A DNA stretch of 64,000 nt from Galeruca laticollis. Taxonomy: Eukaryota; Arthropoda; Insecta; Coleoptera; Chrysomelidae. The stretch covers positions 120,672,957 to 120,736,956 of the forward strand of contig OY998181.1 in assembly GCA_963921935.1 (NCBI GenBank), in the 5' to 3' direction. Both the position numbers and the translations under genes were made by a program. The notes beneath the pieces were generated by a model that saw nothing but the letters and a program-made list of their open reading frames with translations, made no database searches and was not told the origin of the DNA. Numbering within the stretch: position 1 is the stretch's first letter; each line of letters opens with the position of its first letter. Positions 44,701-56,629 of the stretch are shown here, piece by piece.

Positions 44701-46029
44701 TGTTAATTATGTTTTGTGCACTCAGCATGTTTTAAAAGATGTAAAATTAAAATTTTTATATAATAATACACTCAAATTAAAATTCTTTCAATCTCAATTT
44801 GTTTTATTAGAAGTATTCATTTATATGTCGTGTAGGTGAGAAACTTATATTTCTAGTCTTCACGTCATGTAATAAAGTCACACCCTACATTCGTGCGCTA
44901 AATATTTGCGAACAGTTGAAAAAATTCCATTATTGAGCATCCCTTTGTAACAGTGTGATTGTGCGTCCGATATATAGGGGACAAAGGACATCTCCCCATC
45001 TTATTCTTTTTCCTTTTCTCTACAAATCAACCGAAGTGTCTAGTCCACTACTTTGGAATATTTACTGGATAAAAAGGCGAGACGTCAACCGGAGCGGTCT
45101 TTATAAATTGTCCCTCTTATTTTCTTGGATATTCTACTTTATTTTATGTTAGTGGAGAAAATATAACACGAATATGAAATAAATATTTTATATTTGAACT
45201 TTTCTACTCTCTATCTTTCTTCTTAGTGTTCCTAGATTTTTAAGTAATTTAGTGGATAACAAATAACTTGAGGAAGTTTCCGTTGCACTGAATGAATAGA
45301 GAGTTAGATCAATAAATCAACCTACATTTACGGACCAAAGATTTTGTGCGGACTTTTTTTTTAAATCAATATTTCACTCGGTCTAAACCGCTCAACCAGC
45401 AAATATATCAGTCTAAAAAAAAGTACATCATCAACAATTGGTGTAGCTGTCAACTTTCACATAACCCTGCTTTCATCACTTCCACATAACATTCACACTT
45501 AATCTGGAGTTTTTTGCTCTTCGGTCTCCTCTTTATTGGTTGTATTGATCCATTATATGTAACAGCTCGATGCGAACATGATAATGAAATCTGGTTCCGC
45601 GCTTTCAAGCAATTCTCTTGATTCTTTCCCCAACTGTTGCTTCGTTGAAACCTCGTGTACAAGTTTGCCATTATAATATAAAATGAAACGCCCGCAATAG
45701 TACGATGTACCGACTTGTTTTTGTGCATACAGAAATTATAATAAGTGAGCAAATAGTTATCTATTTGGTTCAGATATTCACACTATTCCCTACCCAAAAC
45801 TGGAATTTCCTTCCAGAATAAATTATAAGCTCTATATTGACAAATTTCTTGAAAAATAGTTATAATTCATAAAGTCAATTTCTGATTTCGTTCATTTACC
45901 TCCAGAATCTCCAGGAACTATTCACATGAAAGGCGAATATATAAAAAATCGTTACCACCGATAAAATTGTAAAGTTTCTTTCCGAAGCATCAAAAATAAA
46001 ATATTTATTCATAAACGTATTTTTAAATG
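44701..46029. other. No recognisable gene
   Basis: AT-rich; a 100-codon minus frame at 45450-45752 is unassigned. Confidence 0.3.
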
Positions 46030-46031
46030 TT

Positions 46032-47349
46032 TCAAAGTAAACTTTCAAAGAATAACTGTAAAATGTTTTTATATAAAAAATTCCGATTACAGGCGAGCTT
46101 CTGGGTTGGTAAAATACTTCTTCTCAATCCGCCGTCCTCGAATATCGAAGGTTGGCGATCCAATCTTTTCACCGAGTATTCATTTACCATTTTGTCCATG
46201 GTGTCAACCGAGCCTTTTGTGTCATTGTAATGTAGAATTATTTCTGGCTTATAATCGCTGTCTTTTCCCGAAATTTTGTCATCATGGTGCTCAGTGCTGA
46301 GAAGAATGACGGCTTTATTTTTAGCAGGAACATATGGAACTAAGGTATATTTATCTTGAAATGCAAATACGGAAGACTTCTCGGTTTTTGAAGGATGTGG
46401 TAGAAGAACTGGAGGAATATCCTGTTTGTTCTTCCTCATGCTTCCACATAGGGTCAGATTTTTGTTCAAAAGCTCGTTAGCAAGAGGAATACTGGTGAAA
46501 AAGTTGTTATTCCGTAACCACCTTCAAGACCTTCAACTAGGTCGAGAACCACTCTTTTTCCCTGGTCTCTTTCCGGTTTATTTCCTTCCTTTTCCGTGTA
46601 AATTTGAAGGTTTAGAGCATATGTTGAGTCATTATCCACAAGAGCCCAAATTTTGATTCCGTATTTAGCGGGCTTCGATTTCATGTACACTCGGAAAGGA
46701 CACTTTCCTCTAAAAGATACTAGTTGCTCGTCATTTGTAAGATGCGAGTTGGGCAAATAGTGTTCTTTGCAATGTCCTACAAACTTTTCGAAGACATTTT
46801 TAAAAGCAGCCAATTTATCAAGTTTTCTGCGCTCTGTTCTAATTGTAAGATCATCAAATCGTATAAAACGTAAAATGTTGACAAATCTATCACGCGCCAT
46901 TGATGCAGGAAATATCGGCCTACTAATAACTGAATTTTTGGTCCAAAGGAATAGGTTCTCTGTTTCCCTTTAGCGCCCCAGCTATGATCAAAATACCAAA
47001 TGCGGCATACATTTCAACAGGGTCTACAGGTTGTCATTGACGTTGTTTGTTAGGGTTTTTAGTGTTAGTGCACTCAACAATAATTTGAACTATTTCAGCG
47101 CCAATAAACAATTTGAAGCAATCGGATAGGGAAGAAATATTTTCTAACGTCAAAATAGCATACCTCACAAATCTCAGGTTCAACATCTTGAATTTCTACG
47201 TTGTCTTCTAACTCAGAACACTCAGAATCTGTTTCTAAAACGTTCTCACCCTCATCACTCTCATCAACCCACGGTAAGGCAGTTGCACGATCTGTTTCTG
47301 TAGATAGATCCAATTTCCTTTTCTGCGACATATCGCAACACCGACTCAC
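46032..47349 (-). pseudogene. piggyBac transposase, broken
   Basis: The N-terminal acidic frame starts near 47334 (MSQKRKLDLS; then a run of Glu/Asp). After a shift come VEMYAAFGILIIAG and MARDRFVNILRFIRFDD. Next are LTNDEQLVSFRGKCPFR (first catalytic Asp) and YGIKIWALVDNDSTYALNLQ. The second catalytic block, normally T-D-N-[WF]-F, is reduced to NNNFFTSIPLANELL with a frameshift, so the Asp is lost. LTLCGSMRKNKQDIP and KGSVDTMDKM (third Asp) follow. Beyond NEYSVKR the sequence diverges and the Cys-rich C-terminus is missing. Inactive. Confidence 0.85.
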
Positions 47350-47714
47350 GAAACAAGAGTAACAGTTTCAACACGCGTATCAAATAATACTAAGTAAAAT
47401 AAATATGTGTGTGTGTACGTGCCGTATGAGCGCCTCGGCGACGGTCGGCTTTGCCTACAACTAATACGAGTCGGACGCAAAGTTACGTTGTCTGTAACAG
47501 CATTGCCAACCTTACTTTCAAGACTATTAAAAAAATACATGGATGCCGAATGGGGTACAACATGTTCCCCACCTAATTATTTTCACATTTATTTAAAAAA
47601 AAGAAAAAACTGTTTTTTTGATATATGTACTGATAAATGAGGGTCCAGCTGAGGATTACTCAGCAGCATTTTTTGATTTTAAGCAAAATGCAAGAAATAC
47701 GCCCAAAAAACAGT

Positions 47715-47757
47715 ATGTGGGGTACATCTGTACCCCCCTCTGGCATCCGAAGGTTAA
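47715..47757 (-). repeat. Candidate piggyBac terminal repeat at TTAA
   Basis: TTAA at 47754-47757 is preceded inward by CCTTCGGATGCCAGAGGGGGG (read on the minus strand), a plausible piggyBac end 5' to the transposase. The matching end on the other side was not found. Confidence 0.35.
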
Positions 47758-47880
47758 CCGAAAATCCCCCCCCCCCAAAAAAAACATAATCGACGCCCCT
47801 ATACGAATATTCTTATAAGCTTTCTGTATCCAATTTTTGATAGTATCAAGGATTTTTGTTGATCTCAAAAGCTTTCTCAT

Positions 47881-48950
47881 TCATTAATTTCTTGTTATAT
47901 CATTGTGATTATTTATAGCTCTGCATATTTTTTATGTATATCAAAAATTAAATGTATCATGTTTTTTTCAATTCAGCAAAAATTCAGTTGCATAAGAAGA
48001 AAAAATATATTTATTCAAATACTACTATGCTAAACCTGATTATGACACTCAAAAATAATCACGCACCACCCACACAGGTTGCTTTGTTATCTTAACCACG
48101 CTTTATCTGGGGATGAAAAGGATTTAAGACATATCTCTAGCTCATACACAATCCGTTTCGGAGCCGTCGCCTTAGGGTAGGGGAGAGAACTCCTTCTCAC
48201 AAATATACGGAGATTTAGGAACTGTAGGAACTTAACTTACAGAATCTATTGTTTGAAATATATTAATTAACAGTGTCTTCAGAGGAAACAATCTACTTAG
48301 AGACGATGATTTTGAATCATCAAAATTTATTTCTCGACACGTGAACAAGACAACAACGGAATTTTTTTAGAATCTATGAATATCATTGTAGAAACCCGTT
48401 TTTATGTTGGAAAATCCAGATAATAATTCACTGATGAAAAACTAGAATATTTTTGTGAAAAATTAATAGACCTACATAAAAGTGGAAATATTTCCTTACA
48501 AATATATATTTTGTTTTAGAAACATGGATGCTTCAACCACCAAATCGATCAAGTCCATTTGTTTTAAATTTTATTAAATTCAAATATTAAAGCGCTTGAC
48601 TGACTACACCGGGTATAAATGAGACATAGACCACCGGTATAACTTTTGAATGGGTTGTTCGATGTTATTGAAATTTGGGTGGGTTTTATGATTTATGCAT
48701 TTTTGACATAAAAAATCAATGTGACCGACTTTCACGGGAAACGGTTTGAAAAGTCAAGTAAAATAACCTGTGTATTTTCACAAATTTGGATTCTGCGGCT
48801 TCAGGTGCACACATTCCATTTCTCATTTCGAAAATGAATTTTTAGAATAAATAATATGTTGGGAGTAATTTTAAGTCAATAATTGTCTTTGGTTTAGACA
48901 ACGTCGCTGCTCTACGATCAGAGCTGGGCAAAATGCATGCTTTGCTTTAA
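47881..48950. other. No recognisable gene
   Basis: AT-rich; 48600-48790 includes GTATAAATGAGACATAGACC..GAATGGGTTGTTCGATGTTATTGAAATTTGGG, of the style of transposon termini, without a partner. Confidence 0.3.
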
Positions 48951-48959
48951 TTGAAATAC

Positions 48960-49302
48960 TTCTCCTGTTCTCTTCTCTCTCTACGTATCTAGGCGTTGGA
49001 TTCCTATTCCTCTTGTACCCAATACTTCCACTCTTTCCTGTTTTTCTGTTTTTATTCCTTATCTTTCTTATTTGGTCTATCCACTTTCATCTCGGTTTGC
49101 CTCTACTATTGTGGATAGTACTTCTAGCTTCCATCACCTTTCTTGTAATTCTGGCTGTTTCCATTCTGAAAGTATGTTCATACTTCTTTAACTGCTTTCT
49201 TTTTATTTTTCTTATTATTGGTACTTGTTTTCTTATTTCTAAATTTGTCCCACTTTTTTTCCCTGGTATTCTTCTTAGGTGTTTCCTCTCAATTGTGTTC
49301 AT
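48960..49302 (-). pseudogene. LINE C-terminal remnant
   Basis: The minus frame reads RKQVPIIRKIKRKQLKKYEHTFRME, TARITRKVMEARSTIHNSRGKPR and KWIDQIRKI. This is the H-x(2)-RM..RI.RKV.EAR..GxPRxxWxDxI signature closing insect LINE ORF2 proteins, with the RM box partly mutated. A 5'-truncated copy with one stop after GKPR. Confidence 0.6.
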
Positions 49303-49879
49303 CTTGGCGCCTTCTCCACTTGCCTCTCCTTATGTTATGTGTAGCTTCTTCTACTTATTTCGTGCTTTTCTTGATCTTCTCTGTTCACCCTTTCTTCCTG
49401 TGTTAAGGTATTAAATTAATCTTCGTAATATTTAACTCACAGTTTCATTATCTCTGTCTCTCATATTATTATTAATATTTCAACATGTTCATCTGTTTAT
49501 ATTTGTATGGATATTTTTATAGATGCATCTTAGTATTGCTTGACGAGTAAGCACCGATGCTGACTTGACAGTTGAATGAGCTTTACTACGATTTGAAAAA
49601 ATTTTGTTAAATTTTACACGAAATACAAAAAAGTTTTATTCAAATTATATTGAGACGTGTACACAACTTAAAGGTTTTCTATCTAATAATTGAAAACAAA
49701 ATTAAAAGATTATTGGAATCTGAGAAGTTATTACCTGGAATTGAAGTCAATTTAGTTTCGTTTCTTGTTTGTTGATGCCGCCCCATAGCGACAAACTGGT
49801 AGTAACTCGCATATCGGTATAAACTCCTTTTACATAGTAAAAAAATGATAAAAACCTAATAAATTACTGTAATCTTATT

Positions 49880-50300
49880 TTGCCGCCCCTAGTAGGGTGC
49901 CGCCCGGGTGCTGTGCACCCTCGGCACGCCTCGGCCTTGTAAATAGGATAGAACTGATCCAGCCCAGCCTAATAAGTAAAAGAAGAATTTCCTTCCATGT
50001 ACACTAAATTTTTAAATGTAGTATCAGACAAACAGCTTCTTATTGCGGAATGAATATATCTTGCTAAAGAAAACAAACATTCTACGGGTTCTAATGAGAT
50101 CAAACTTGTGTTATATTGTATGAACACATCTTTTATATTTGGGTAGCGTTCAAGGATGCTATGCTATTTGCTATTGTCGTTTAGGAAGCTGACTAACTCT
50201 AACTCCAATTTTGTTGTTCGTCGTTGATTACTGCCCCTGTTCACAAAAACAATAAAATCATCTTTTTTATTATACTTCGTTTCAAAGTAGTTGATAGCAC
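49880..50300 (-). pseudogene. hAT transposase C-terminal remnant
   Basis: The minus frame reads LELELVSFLNDNSK, a stop, then YPNIKDVFIQYNTSLISLEPVECLFSLARYIHSAIRSCLSD and FKNLVYMEGN. It follows the hAT dimerisation pattern (P-x-x-R-L-F-S degraded to PVECLFS). The GC-rich GCCGCCCC..GGGTGCCGCCCGGG block at 49880-49915 is probably the adjacent element end. Upstream catalytic parts are absent. Confidence 0.55.
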
Positions 50301-50374
50301 AAATTGCCTATCATAAACGGAAGACGGAGGTCGGGTGTCGCAAAAAATGTTATCTCTTATTTATGTTTTACAAT

Positions 50375-50394
50375 GTATCTATCTATCTATCTGT
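50375..50394 (+). repeat. Short (TATC)n microsatellite
   Basis: GTATCTATCTATCTATCTGT, about four units. Confidence 0.8.
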
Positions 50395-50658
50395 CAGGCC
50401 ACCTGGTAATCGGTCAAATAAAAATAGGTAATAAAATGCAAATGAAAGCATACGCAGCTAAGAAAATGGTCCATAGCCGTAGAACAGGGTTATTTATGAT
50501 TTTTGCTTAACGTTTGCTCATATTCATACTCATATTATAATGAAAATAGAAAGTAATTGTGCAAGATTTATATACACACTTATTCTTGTAAAAAGTAAGA
50601 AAATTATAACAAATAATTGCATGTGAACATTACTTTAACTATAATATATACAGCATTA

Positions 50659-51951
50659 TTAACTAAATTCTTCATCATAAAAATCTGAAGAAACGTCTTG
50701 TTCTAAGTTAATAATTAACGGTTCGATTTCTGTAGTTTCGTCGATTAAGTCGTCAAGATCCCACATTTTCCTCTCCTCAGCTATAACATGTTGTATGGCG
50801 CTTTACCAGTTTTCGGCAGTCACATTCGCCAATGAATCCACCAAAAGTATTTCTTGAAGTTTAAAAGTTTTCTTTTTCCTGGTAACGTTTGACTTGTGCC
50901 CATATAAGCTCTATTGGGTTTAGCTCACAATGGTAAGGGGGTAAGTGATGTACAATAATACCTCTATATTTTGCCATCTCATTCATTACAATTTTTGAAA
51001 CTCTGCCTTACGTTGTCTAACAATTTGCAAAAGTTCTTTTTCCACCATTGTATCAACGAAATTTAAGGGTATACACGGCAACCACTCACTTATAGCCGCT
51101 TTTTTCCATGAACCTGTGGGAAGCTTCTCTACTAATCGAGAATGATATCCATTACAATAAATGAATTCTGGGAAATGTATTCGGTCATTTGTTGAAAATA
51201 TTCCTCAAAAATGTCAGCCGTCATTTCTTCGTTGTAGTCTTTGGTTGAATTGGATTGAAATTCCAATAATCCTGGATCCAAAAATCTGTTCTCACTACCT
51301 ATATGGGTTATAATAAGCCCGCGTCCTTTTCCAGACGGAGGTATATTTTTATCTTGCCAGGCTTTCGATTCGGTGTGTCCTTCATTTAGACAGGTTTCAT
51401 CCAAATAGTACATATTCTTACATTCGTTGCGATATTTTCGGATTGACCTTAAGTATTCTCGTCTCCAGCAGACAATATCTGGCCTATCAATAAGAATAGA
51501 TTTTCTGTTCTATTTTTCCCACCGAAAGTTCATTCCATGAAGAATTCTTCATACTCTAGTTCTTGATAGTTGTGGCAGATTTTCATCATTCTGGGCGGCT
51601 TGCACAATCTTGTCCAATGTTGGTAATTCTTTTGCAAAATGCATACCATGCACTATTCTACCTACACTGTTTTTGACATCGTCGTCAATTTCTTATGGTT
51701 TCTTCCCCCGGTGAGGAAAAGGTTCACCGAGGTTCCGGCATTTTCTCTCACGAAAAAATCTATAAATCGTTGATTCTCCTACCCCTATCATATTGGCACA
51801 GTTCGTAATCATGTCGCGAACAGAACTTGTGGGGTTTTGGTGCACAAGTGTATCATGAACGTTCAGGATTAAAGTTTTTTTCCCGCAGAGAATATGCACT
51901 TTTGCTAACTCGTTGAATAGGAATTTGAGAAAAACTTGAACTTGAAGCCAT
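50659..51951 (-). pseudogene. IS630/Tc1-like transposase, nearly complete, frameshifted
   Basis: Starts at the ATG at 51951 (MASSSSFSQIPIQRVSKSAYS). DNA-binding part: TSSVRDMITNCANMIGVGESTIYRFFRE. Catalytic part: RPDIVCWRREYLRSIRKYR, YYLDETCLNEGHT (first Asp), SGKGRGLIITHIGSENRF, NSFIVMD (second Asp). The third acid, in HHLPPYHCELNPIELIWAQVK, is intact in another frame. The C-terminus is SNVTRKKK-to-DVSSDFYDEEFS at 50659. At least four shifts or stops, and a deletion in the linker between the HTH and WRREYL, separate the parts. No terminal repeats were found. Same broad family as 19131-19832. Confidence 0.8.
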
Positions 51952-52799
51952 CTTAATTAGACTAACATACGTTACTTGCTAGTTGCCGAATACTAACTAC
52001 TTCAAATTTTAATCTATACAGGTAGTTAGATTTAAATATTAACTGGAAATTGGGTTGTACCTGTATAGGTTACGGGGCAGGTACACAGAAAAAAAGGAAT
52101 GTTTGAATATAGTATTACAAAATAACTGCGGAAGATTTTGTAAAGCTGTCTATATACCTGGAAAAATCTTATATAGATAATACCAAATGAAACATTCTAC
52201 TGTATTTCCTTCTTTTGTAATGTATAATGAAATCACAAACTACTGAAAATTGGGAACATTAATAGGCAGTAGCATGTGAAGATATTTACCGAGATATTTT
52301 AGTTATACGAATTGTAGAATTGGAACAATATCACAAAAAAAAATTTCTTCATCACAGCGGACATGTTTTTGAACCAAACAATATATTTTTTCGATTAAAA
52401 AAATATTTTTTCACCTGAGTAACTCACACTCATCATTCAAGTATCATTTTAAATCAATTCCTAATTATACATTTGTTTCAAGAAATTATTCTTGCATCAT
52501 ATAAACCCGAAGAATTGAATGGACGAAATATAACAATTGACAACATCTAATATTTTCTTGTATCAAACGAATATTGGTCTTGGAATCCAAATAAACTAGC
52601 GTTTTCTTTGAAATGATAGATTTATTTCGCCATGTTGAAACAACAAATTTGTTTGACTGACATATATTATGTTTGATTCAATACTTTCTTTTTTTCTGTG
52701 TAGTTCCGTCGCGCCTATGGTTTACAACCATTTTATGGTCCGAACCCCCGATTCATGCTATCAACTTCATTTGTATAGGCTTTAGAATTGCTGCTCCCA
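51952..52799. other. No recognisable gene
   Basis: Contains a small palindrome GTACCTG..CAGGTAC near 52058-52092. Forward frames near 52500-52620 (PEELNGRNITIDNI, VSNEYWSWNPNKL) look coding-derived but are unassigned. Confidence 0.3.
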
Positions 52800-53057
52800 G
52801 TCATTATTTAATATATTTTTGTATTTGCCTCTAAGGAATGAATTACAAAATTTTGTATCATTTGCCTCTCATCTGTTGAGATGCTTTCTGGCAACCAAAG
52901 CATTTTGTAGCTAGGGTGGTAGCATGACGCCAATAACTTATAAAATTTTCTTTCTAAGCTCTCTTTTAGTTGTGTTGCAAAAGCAGTAAAATACCTCGAA
53001 TTGAAATTCTGCAGCCGATCTAATCTAGTTCTTACTGATTTTAAAGTAGGTAGAGCC

Positions 53058-54766
53058 CAGTGGTTCCCAACCTTTTCTGGACCACCGCCCCCTATAGAAG
53101 AGAACAAAAAGCATCTATGACGTTTTTAGTTTTAATTAAATTTAAATCATCACCTTGCAATTGTAGATTAACTTGATTAAATACTTTAAACAGGTCCGTC
53201 AAATAAGCGATGTAATTTTTTGACGTAATCAGGTTTTCGCTCAATTGTTCGTTTTCTTCAAGAAATTCCAACACTGAGTCAAATAGATTGAAAAAACGAT
53301 TCAGACAAACGCCTTTAGAGAGCCAACGTACGTCTATGTGCAGCAGCAAGCGATTGTAGTCTTCATCATTTTCATTGCAAAACTTATGAAACAAACGGGC
53401 ATTCAATGAATTGCTTCTAATGATATTGATTGCTTTAATAACGTTATTGAGGGACGCATGCAGACGTTCATTTAATTTTTTTGCAACCGAATGCTGACGG
53501 TGAATAATACAATGTACAGCGAGTACATTTGGCACTGCTTTTCTCAAATGTGCAGCAGACAAAATATTGCTAATAGGAATTTCTTTCTCTTGAAAAAATT
53601 CTTGCATGATAATAAATATAGAATGTCCCTTTGTATCAGATTCCAAATTCTTAGCAAATAATAACTCTTGATGAATTTTTTCTTCTTTTATAAATCGTAC
53701 GTATGATAAGAGTAGAGCTTCGTTACTTAGTAGAGTTGATTCATCGACTTGAATGGAAAATTTGCAAGTCTTTAGGTAATCGCATAATGATATTTCAACG
53801 TCATTTGCCATTTCATCTATTCTTCTTTGCACTGAATTATTACTGAGAGAAATTTTTTTAATGATATCAAATGGTGTCTTATGATGGAGAACAGTTTTTA
53901 ATATCTCTTCGACTGCCGGAAAAATTGATTCCTCGCCAATGGTGTGTGGTTTTCCTGACTTTGCGATTAACAATGAAACGTTATATGAGGCTCGTAGCCC
54001 ATCATCGTCTCGTTTAGAAGATGATGCAAAAAGGTCTGATATAGTTGGCTGTTTTAAATATTGTTTTTCGAGTTCTTGAAAATAGAATATATCTTTGTTC
54101 TTCTTATCAGGATGCATTTTATGTAAATGCTCTTGTAGCCTAGGAGGTTTCATAACTTCATTTCAAAAAACTTTTCGGCAAATTAAACACATAGATAATG
54201 ATTTGTTTGTTGTTTGTAGAAGATTCCGCAAATCCATATTTTAAATATTCAATACTGTATAGCCGGCATTTCTTTTTTAATTTAGAAGTAGATTCAGCCA
54301 TTTCCATACAAAAATTAAATTCTCAATAGATTTATAGATAGTAATGTTTATAAAATGACACACCACTCACGATTATTTACTACGGCAGAGCTTATGATTC
54401 ACGACTCTATATCGCGGCCAAGCACATACAACTAACTAACAAAAAATTCGTAGAGCTGTTGCTTTTATACGTTTCATTTCGTGCATGATTCAACTTGTCT
54501 GTGTGCGAACATGTTGACACATGTTATTTTGTATGAACATCGCGCGTTCGCTTATCAACGTGCGAGGACAAGTCATATACTTCTATTCTGAACTAAAAGA
54601 AATTATTATTAATGCTAATTTAAAACTGCTTATTCACCCTTATTAAATCATTTTTACTTCACCATTCCTCTTGACTGCTTATTATTTGCTTCTGAATCCG
54701 CTACCGCCCCCCTAAAAGGCTGCAGCGCCCACAGGGGGGCGGTATCGCCCCCGTTGGGAACCATTA
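53058..54766 (-). mobile_element. Inner hAT element, deleted derivative
   Basis: Ends read CAGTGGTTCCCAACC (53058 on) and, from the right, TAATGGTTCCCAACG. GC-rich subterminal blocks (ACCGCCCCCTA; GGGGGCGATACCGCCCC) contrast with the AT-rich surroundings. No clear 8-bp duplication remains; the two junctions share only TCTA. It encodes the transposase remnant below and sits inside another hAT. Confidence 0.75.
53092..54301 (-). pseudogene. Inner hAT transposase (SCAND3/ZBED-like), missing catalytic block and C-terminus
   Basis: Start at 54301 (MAESTSKLKKKCRLYSIEYLKYGF). A frameshift near 54165 splits the BED-like finger (CLICRKVF, then LQEHLHKMH). A 353-residue open frame follows (54153-53092). 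In it FSIQVDESTLLSNEA carries the first catalytic Asp (residue 137). After EKEIPISNILSA the family normally has the TDGAPAM block with the second Asp; here it is deleted and the frame passes straight to HLRKAVPNVLAVHCIIHRQH. DVRWLSKG and FNLFDSVLEFLEEN are normal. It ends at the element's terminal repeat, so the dimerisation domain is lost. The long open frame suggests the deletion is recent. Confidence 0.85.
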
Positions 54767-54975
54767 GACGTTTGCTGTAGTTACAATTGCTACCCTTAAC
54801 GTAATCTAAAACGGTGGCAATTGGTTCTAATACTTCAGTGAAGTATTCTAGTTCTATGCCAGGAAAAGTCTGATCCAACTTATCAAATAAGTCATTTAAT
54901 TTTAATTTACTTCTCATTAGCTGCACTATAGAATCGTAAAAAAATCGAAGAGTTCCATCTATCTATCCATCTTGT

Positions 54976-55104
54976 TGAACAGGGATATATTAACTGATTA
55001 TCAAGATTTTATTTTAAGACTCAAGCCGATTTGAGTCTTATTAATTTATTTATTTATTTACAATAAATCCAAACAAGCACTCTAGCCTGTTTACATGGAT
55101 ATAA
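54976..55104. other. AT-rich junction with (TTTA)n
   Basis: TTAATTTATTTATTTATTTAC near 55037-55060, possibly a LINE tail; no gene. Confidence 0.4.
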
Positions 55105-55285
55105 ATATGTTTTAATTTCCGCCCAACCTATCTAATATGCGAGAAAAGTTGGAATTTTGAAAATTTTTTTTCAGTTATTTTCACGTTTTTCATCAACAAC
55201 AACACGAAAAAATGGTTTTTGGAAAAAAAATCCTGTATGTATGTCGTCGTCGTCGTCGTTGTCGTCGGCCCCTTTTTCTTACATG
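55105..55285 (+). mobile_element. Leader of the 174-bp repeat element, second copy
   Basis: Inverted match to 9362-9545: CCGCCCAACCTATCTAATATG, CATCAACAACAACACGAAAAAA, AAAAATCCTGTATGTATGTC, a (GTC)n run at about 55237-55266, then CTTACATGTCTTGTTAGCACG entering the repeat. Shared order of leader and array at two distant sites shows they move as a unit. Confidence 0.8.
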
Positions 55286-55548
55286 TCTTGTTAGCACGAT
55301 ATAGCCTCCGGAGTGCAATAATTCACCAATTTTATGATTGAATATTGTTAAGGACATGTCACAGATGAACACTATTGATTTTCAGCTCACTAGAGCCAGT
55401 ACAACAGGTGCAATGGTACTTGAAGTACGACATTTTGTCATTTTTTGAGAAATTTCAGTTTGTTAGCACGATACAGCCTCCGGAGTTCAACAAGTCACCA
55501 ATTTATGATTGAATATTATTCAGGACATCTCACCGATGAACCCTATTG
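55286..55548 (+). repeat. Array of the ~174-bp repeat, 1.5 copies
   Basis: GTTAGCACG at 55290 and 55462 (spacing 172), each followed by ATA(T/C)AGCCTCCGGAG. Ends after GATGAACCCTATTGAT near 55548. Confidence 0.85.
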
Positions 55549-56629
55549 ATAAAACCGTTTATTTTAATTACAAGTACATAATTCAAATACTGTCTACGAT
55601 GAAAGAATATATTTCAAATATGGATCTAAAATGACGTCAGAATTGACATTGAATAGATAGAATGTATATATTTGAAACCGCAGAATTCAAATATGTAATA
55701 ATATACAGTGTTTTAATTTTTAATTTTCATCGTTTCCGGTGAAACCGAAAGTCGGCCATATTTCAAAAAATTCAATCATTTACTTTCGGTATATATTTGA
55801 AGCTAATTTCTCTAATAATCTCACAAAATATTGACAAAATTTCTCAGATATTGAATACTAAATAATTCATTTCTGAAGCCAATCTTATTAAATACGTAAT
55901 AAAAATCTTGAAATTTTAAGAAAATAACTGATTCAGACAAAAATCCAGAACATTTTTTGGCAGATGATTGGTACAATTTATTAAGAAAATTAACATCGCT
56001 TTATATGTTCTAAAGGACTTTGATCAAATGTTTTATTCAAAAAGATAATTGCTATATCTACCTTCAAATATAGATAACACACCTCCAACGTGTCATTGGA
56101 AAAATTTCTATAATAATACGTTATATCACTGATTTTGAATTTATAAATAGCAAGTATTGATTTTGAGAGCATTGTTTGCTCTCAAACCTTTACATCAAAT
56201 TTTATTTATTCCCTTTGCATCTCCCCTTTCTTATAACCTCGATATGTAAACTTCGACTGTGATTTCTTCGCTGTCATGCTCATTTTTATATCGAAATCTT
56301 CATGGAGTCAATAAAAACTTCTTATAAATAAAGAAAAGTTCTAAGCTAACGTATATATCAGTAAAAATCAGTCTTTTGAGCTGCCAAAACAGATCCTTTT
56401 ATTCGCTTTTATTCATTCGACCAGTGACAAATGGAAGCTGCTAGTGAAAGGTGAAGATTTCTCGATTTTTATATTATATATCTCAGGATCCGCAGCATGC
56501 ATGAATAATCACGTACATACAGGGGCGTACTCAATGATTCAGAATGTAAATAGAAAAAAGAATGAGGATTAAAACATGTACATCTATTTTTGAGTAAAAA
56601 TAAGTGTATACTTTCTTCTTCTTCTTCAT
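55549..56629. other. No recognisable gene
   Basis: AT-rich; no family resemblance in short frames. Confidence 0.4.

Larger units (their letters stand above)
52800..54975 (-). pseudogene. Outer hAT transposase, split by a second hAT
   Basis: The N-side piece (54975-54770, minus) reads LFDKLDQTFPGIELEYFTEV and LEPIATVLDYVKGSNCNYS. The C-side piece (53055-52808) reads ALPTLKSVRTRLDRLQNF, SLERKFYKLLASCYHPSYKMLWL and ends at 52808. Skipping the insert gives NYSKRLPTLKSVR across the junction, the usual hAT order where a conserved LPTL follows the Cys/Tyr segment. Only this central part of the transposase is present. The dimerisation end and BED finger are missing. Confidence 0.65.

Noticed and set aside
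47407..47640. 77-codon plus frame upstream of piggyBac
   Set aside because: Crosses the element's 5' non-coding region; no similarity and low-complexity GT run at its start.
49013..49414. 133-codon hydrophobic plus frame resembling a membrane protein
   Set aside because: Antisense of the LINE C-terminal remnant; a lysine-rich minus strand yields Phe/Leu-rich plus frames.
53058..54766. Clear 8-bp target duplication of the inner hAT
   Set aside because: The flanking bases share only TCTA; the duplication has decayed or the borders are off by a few bases.
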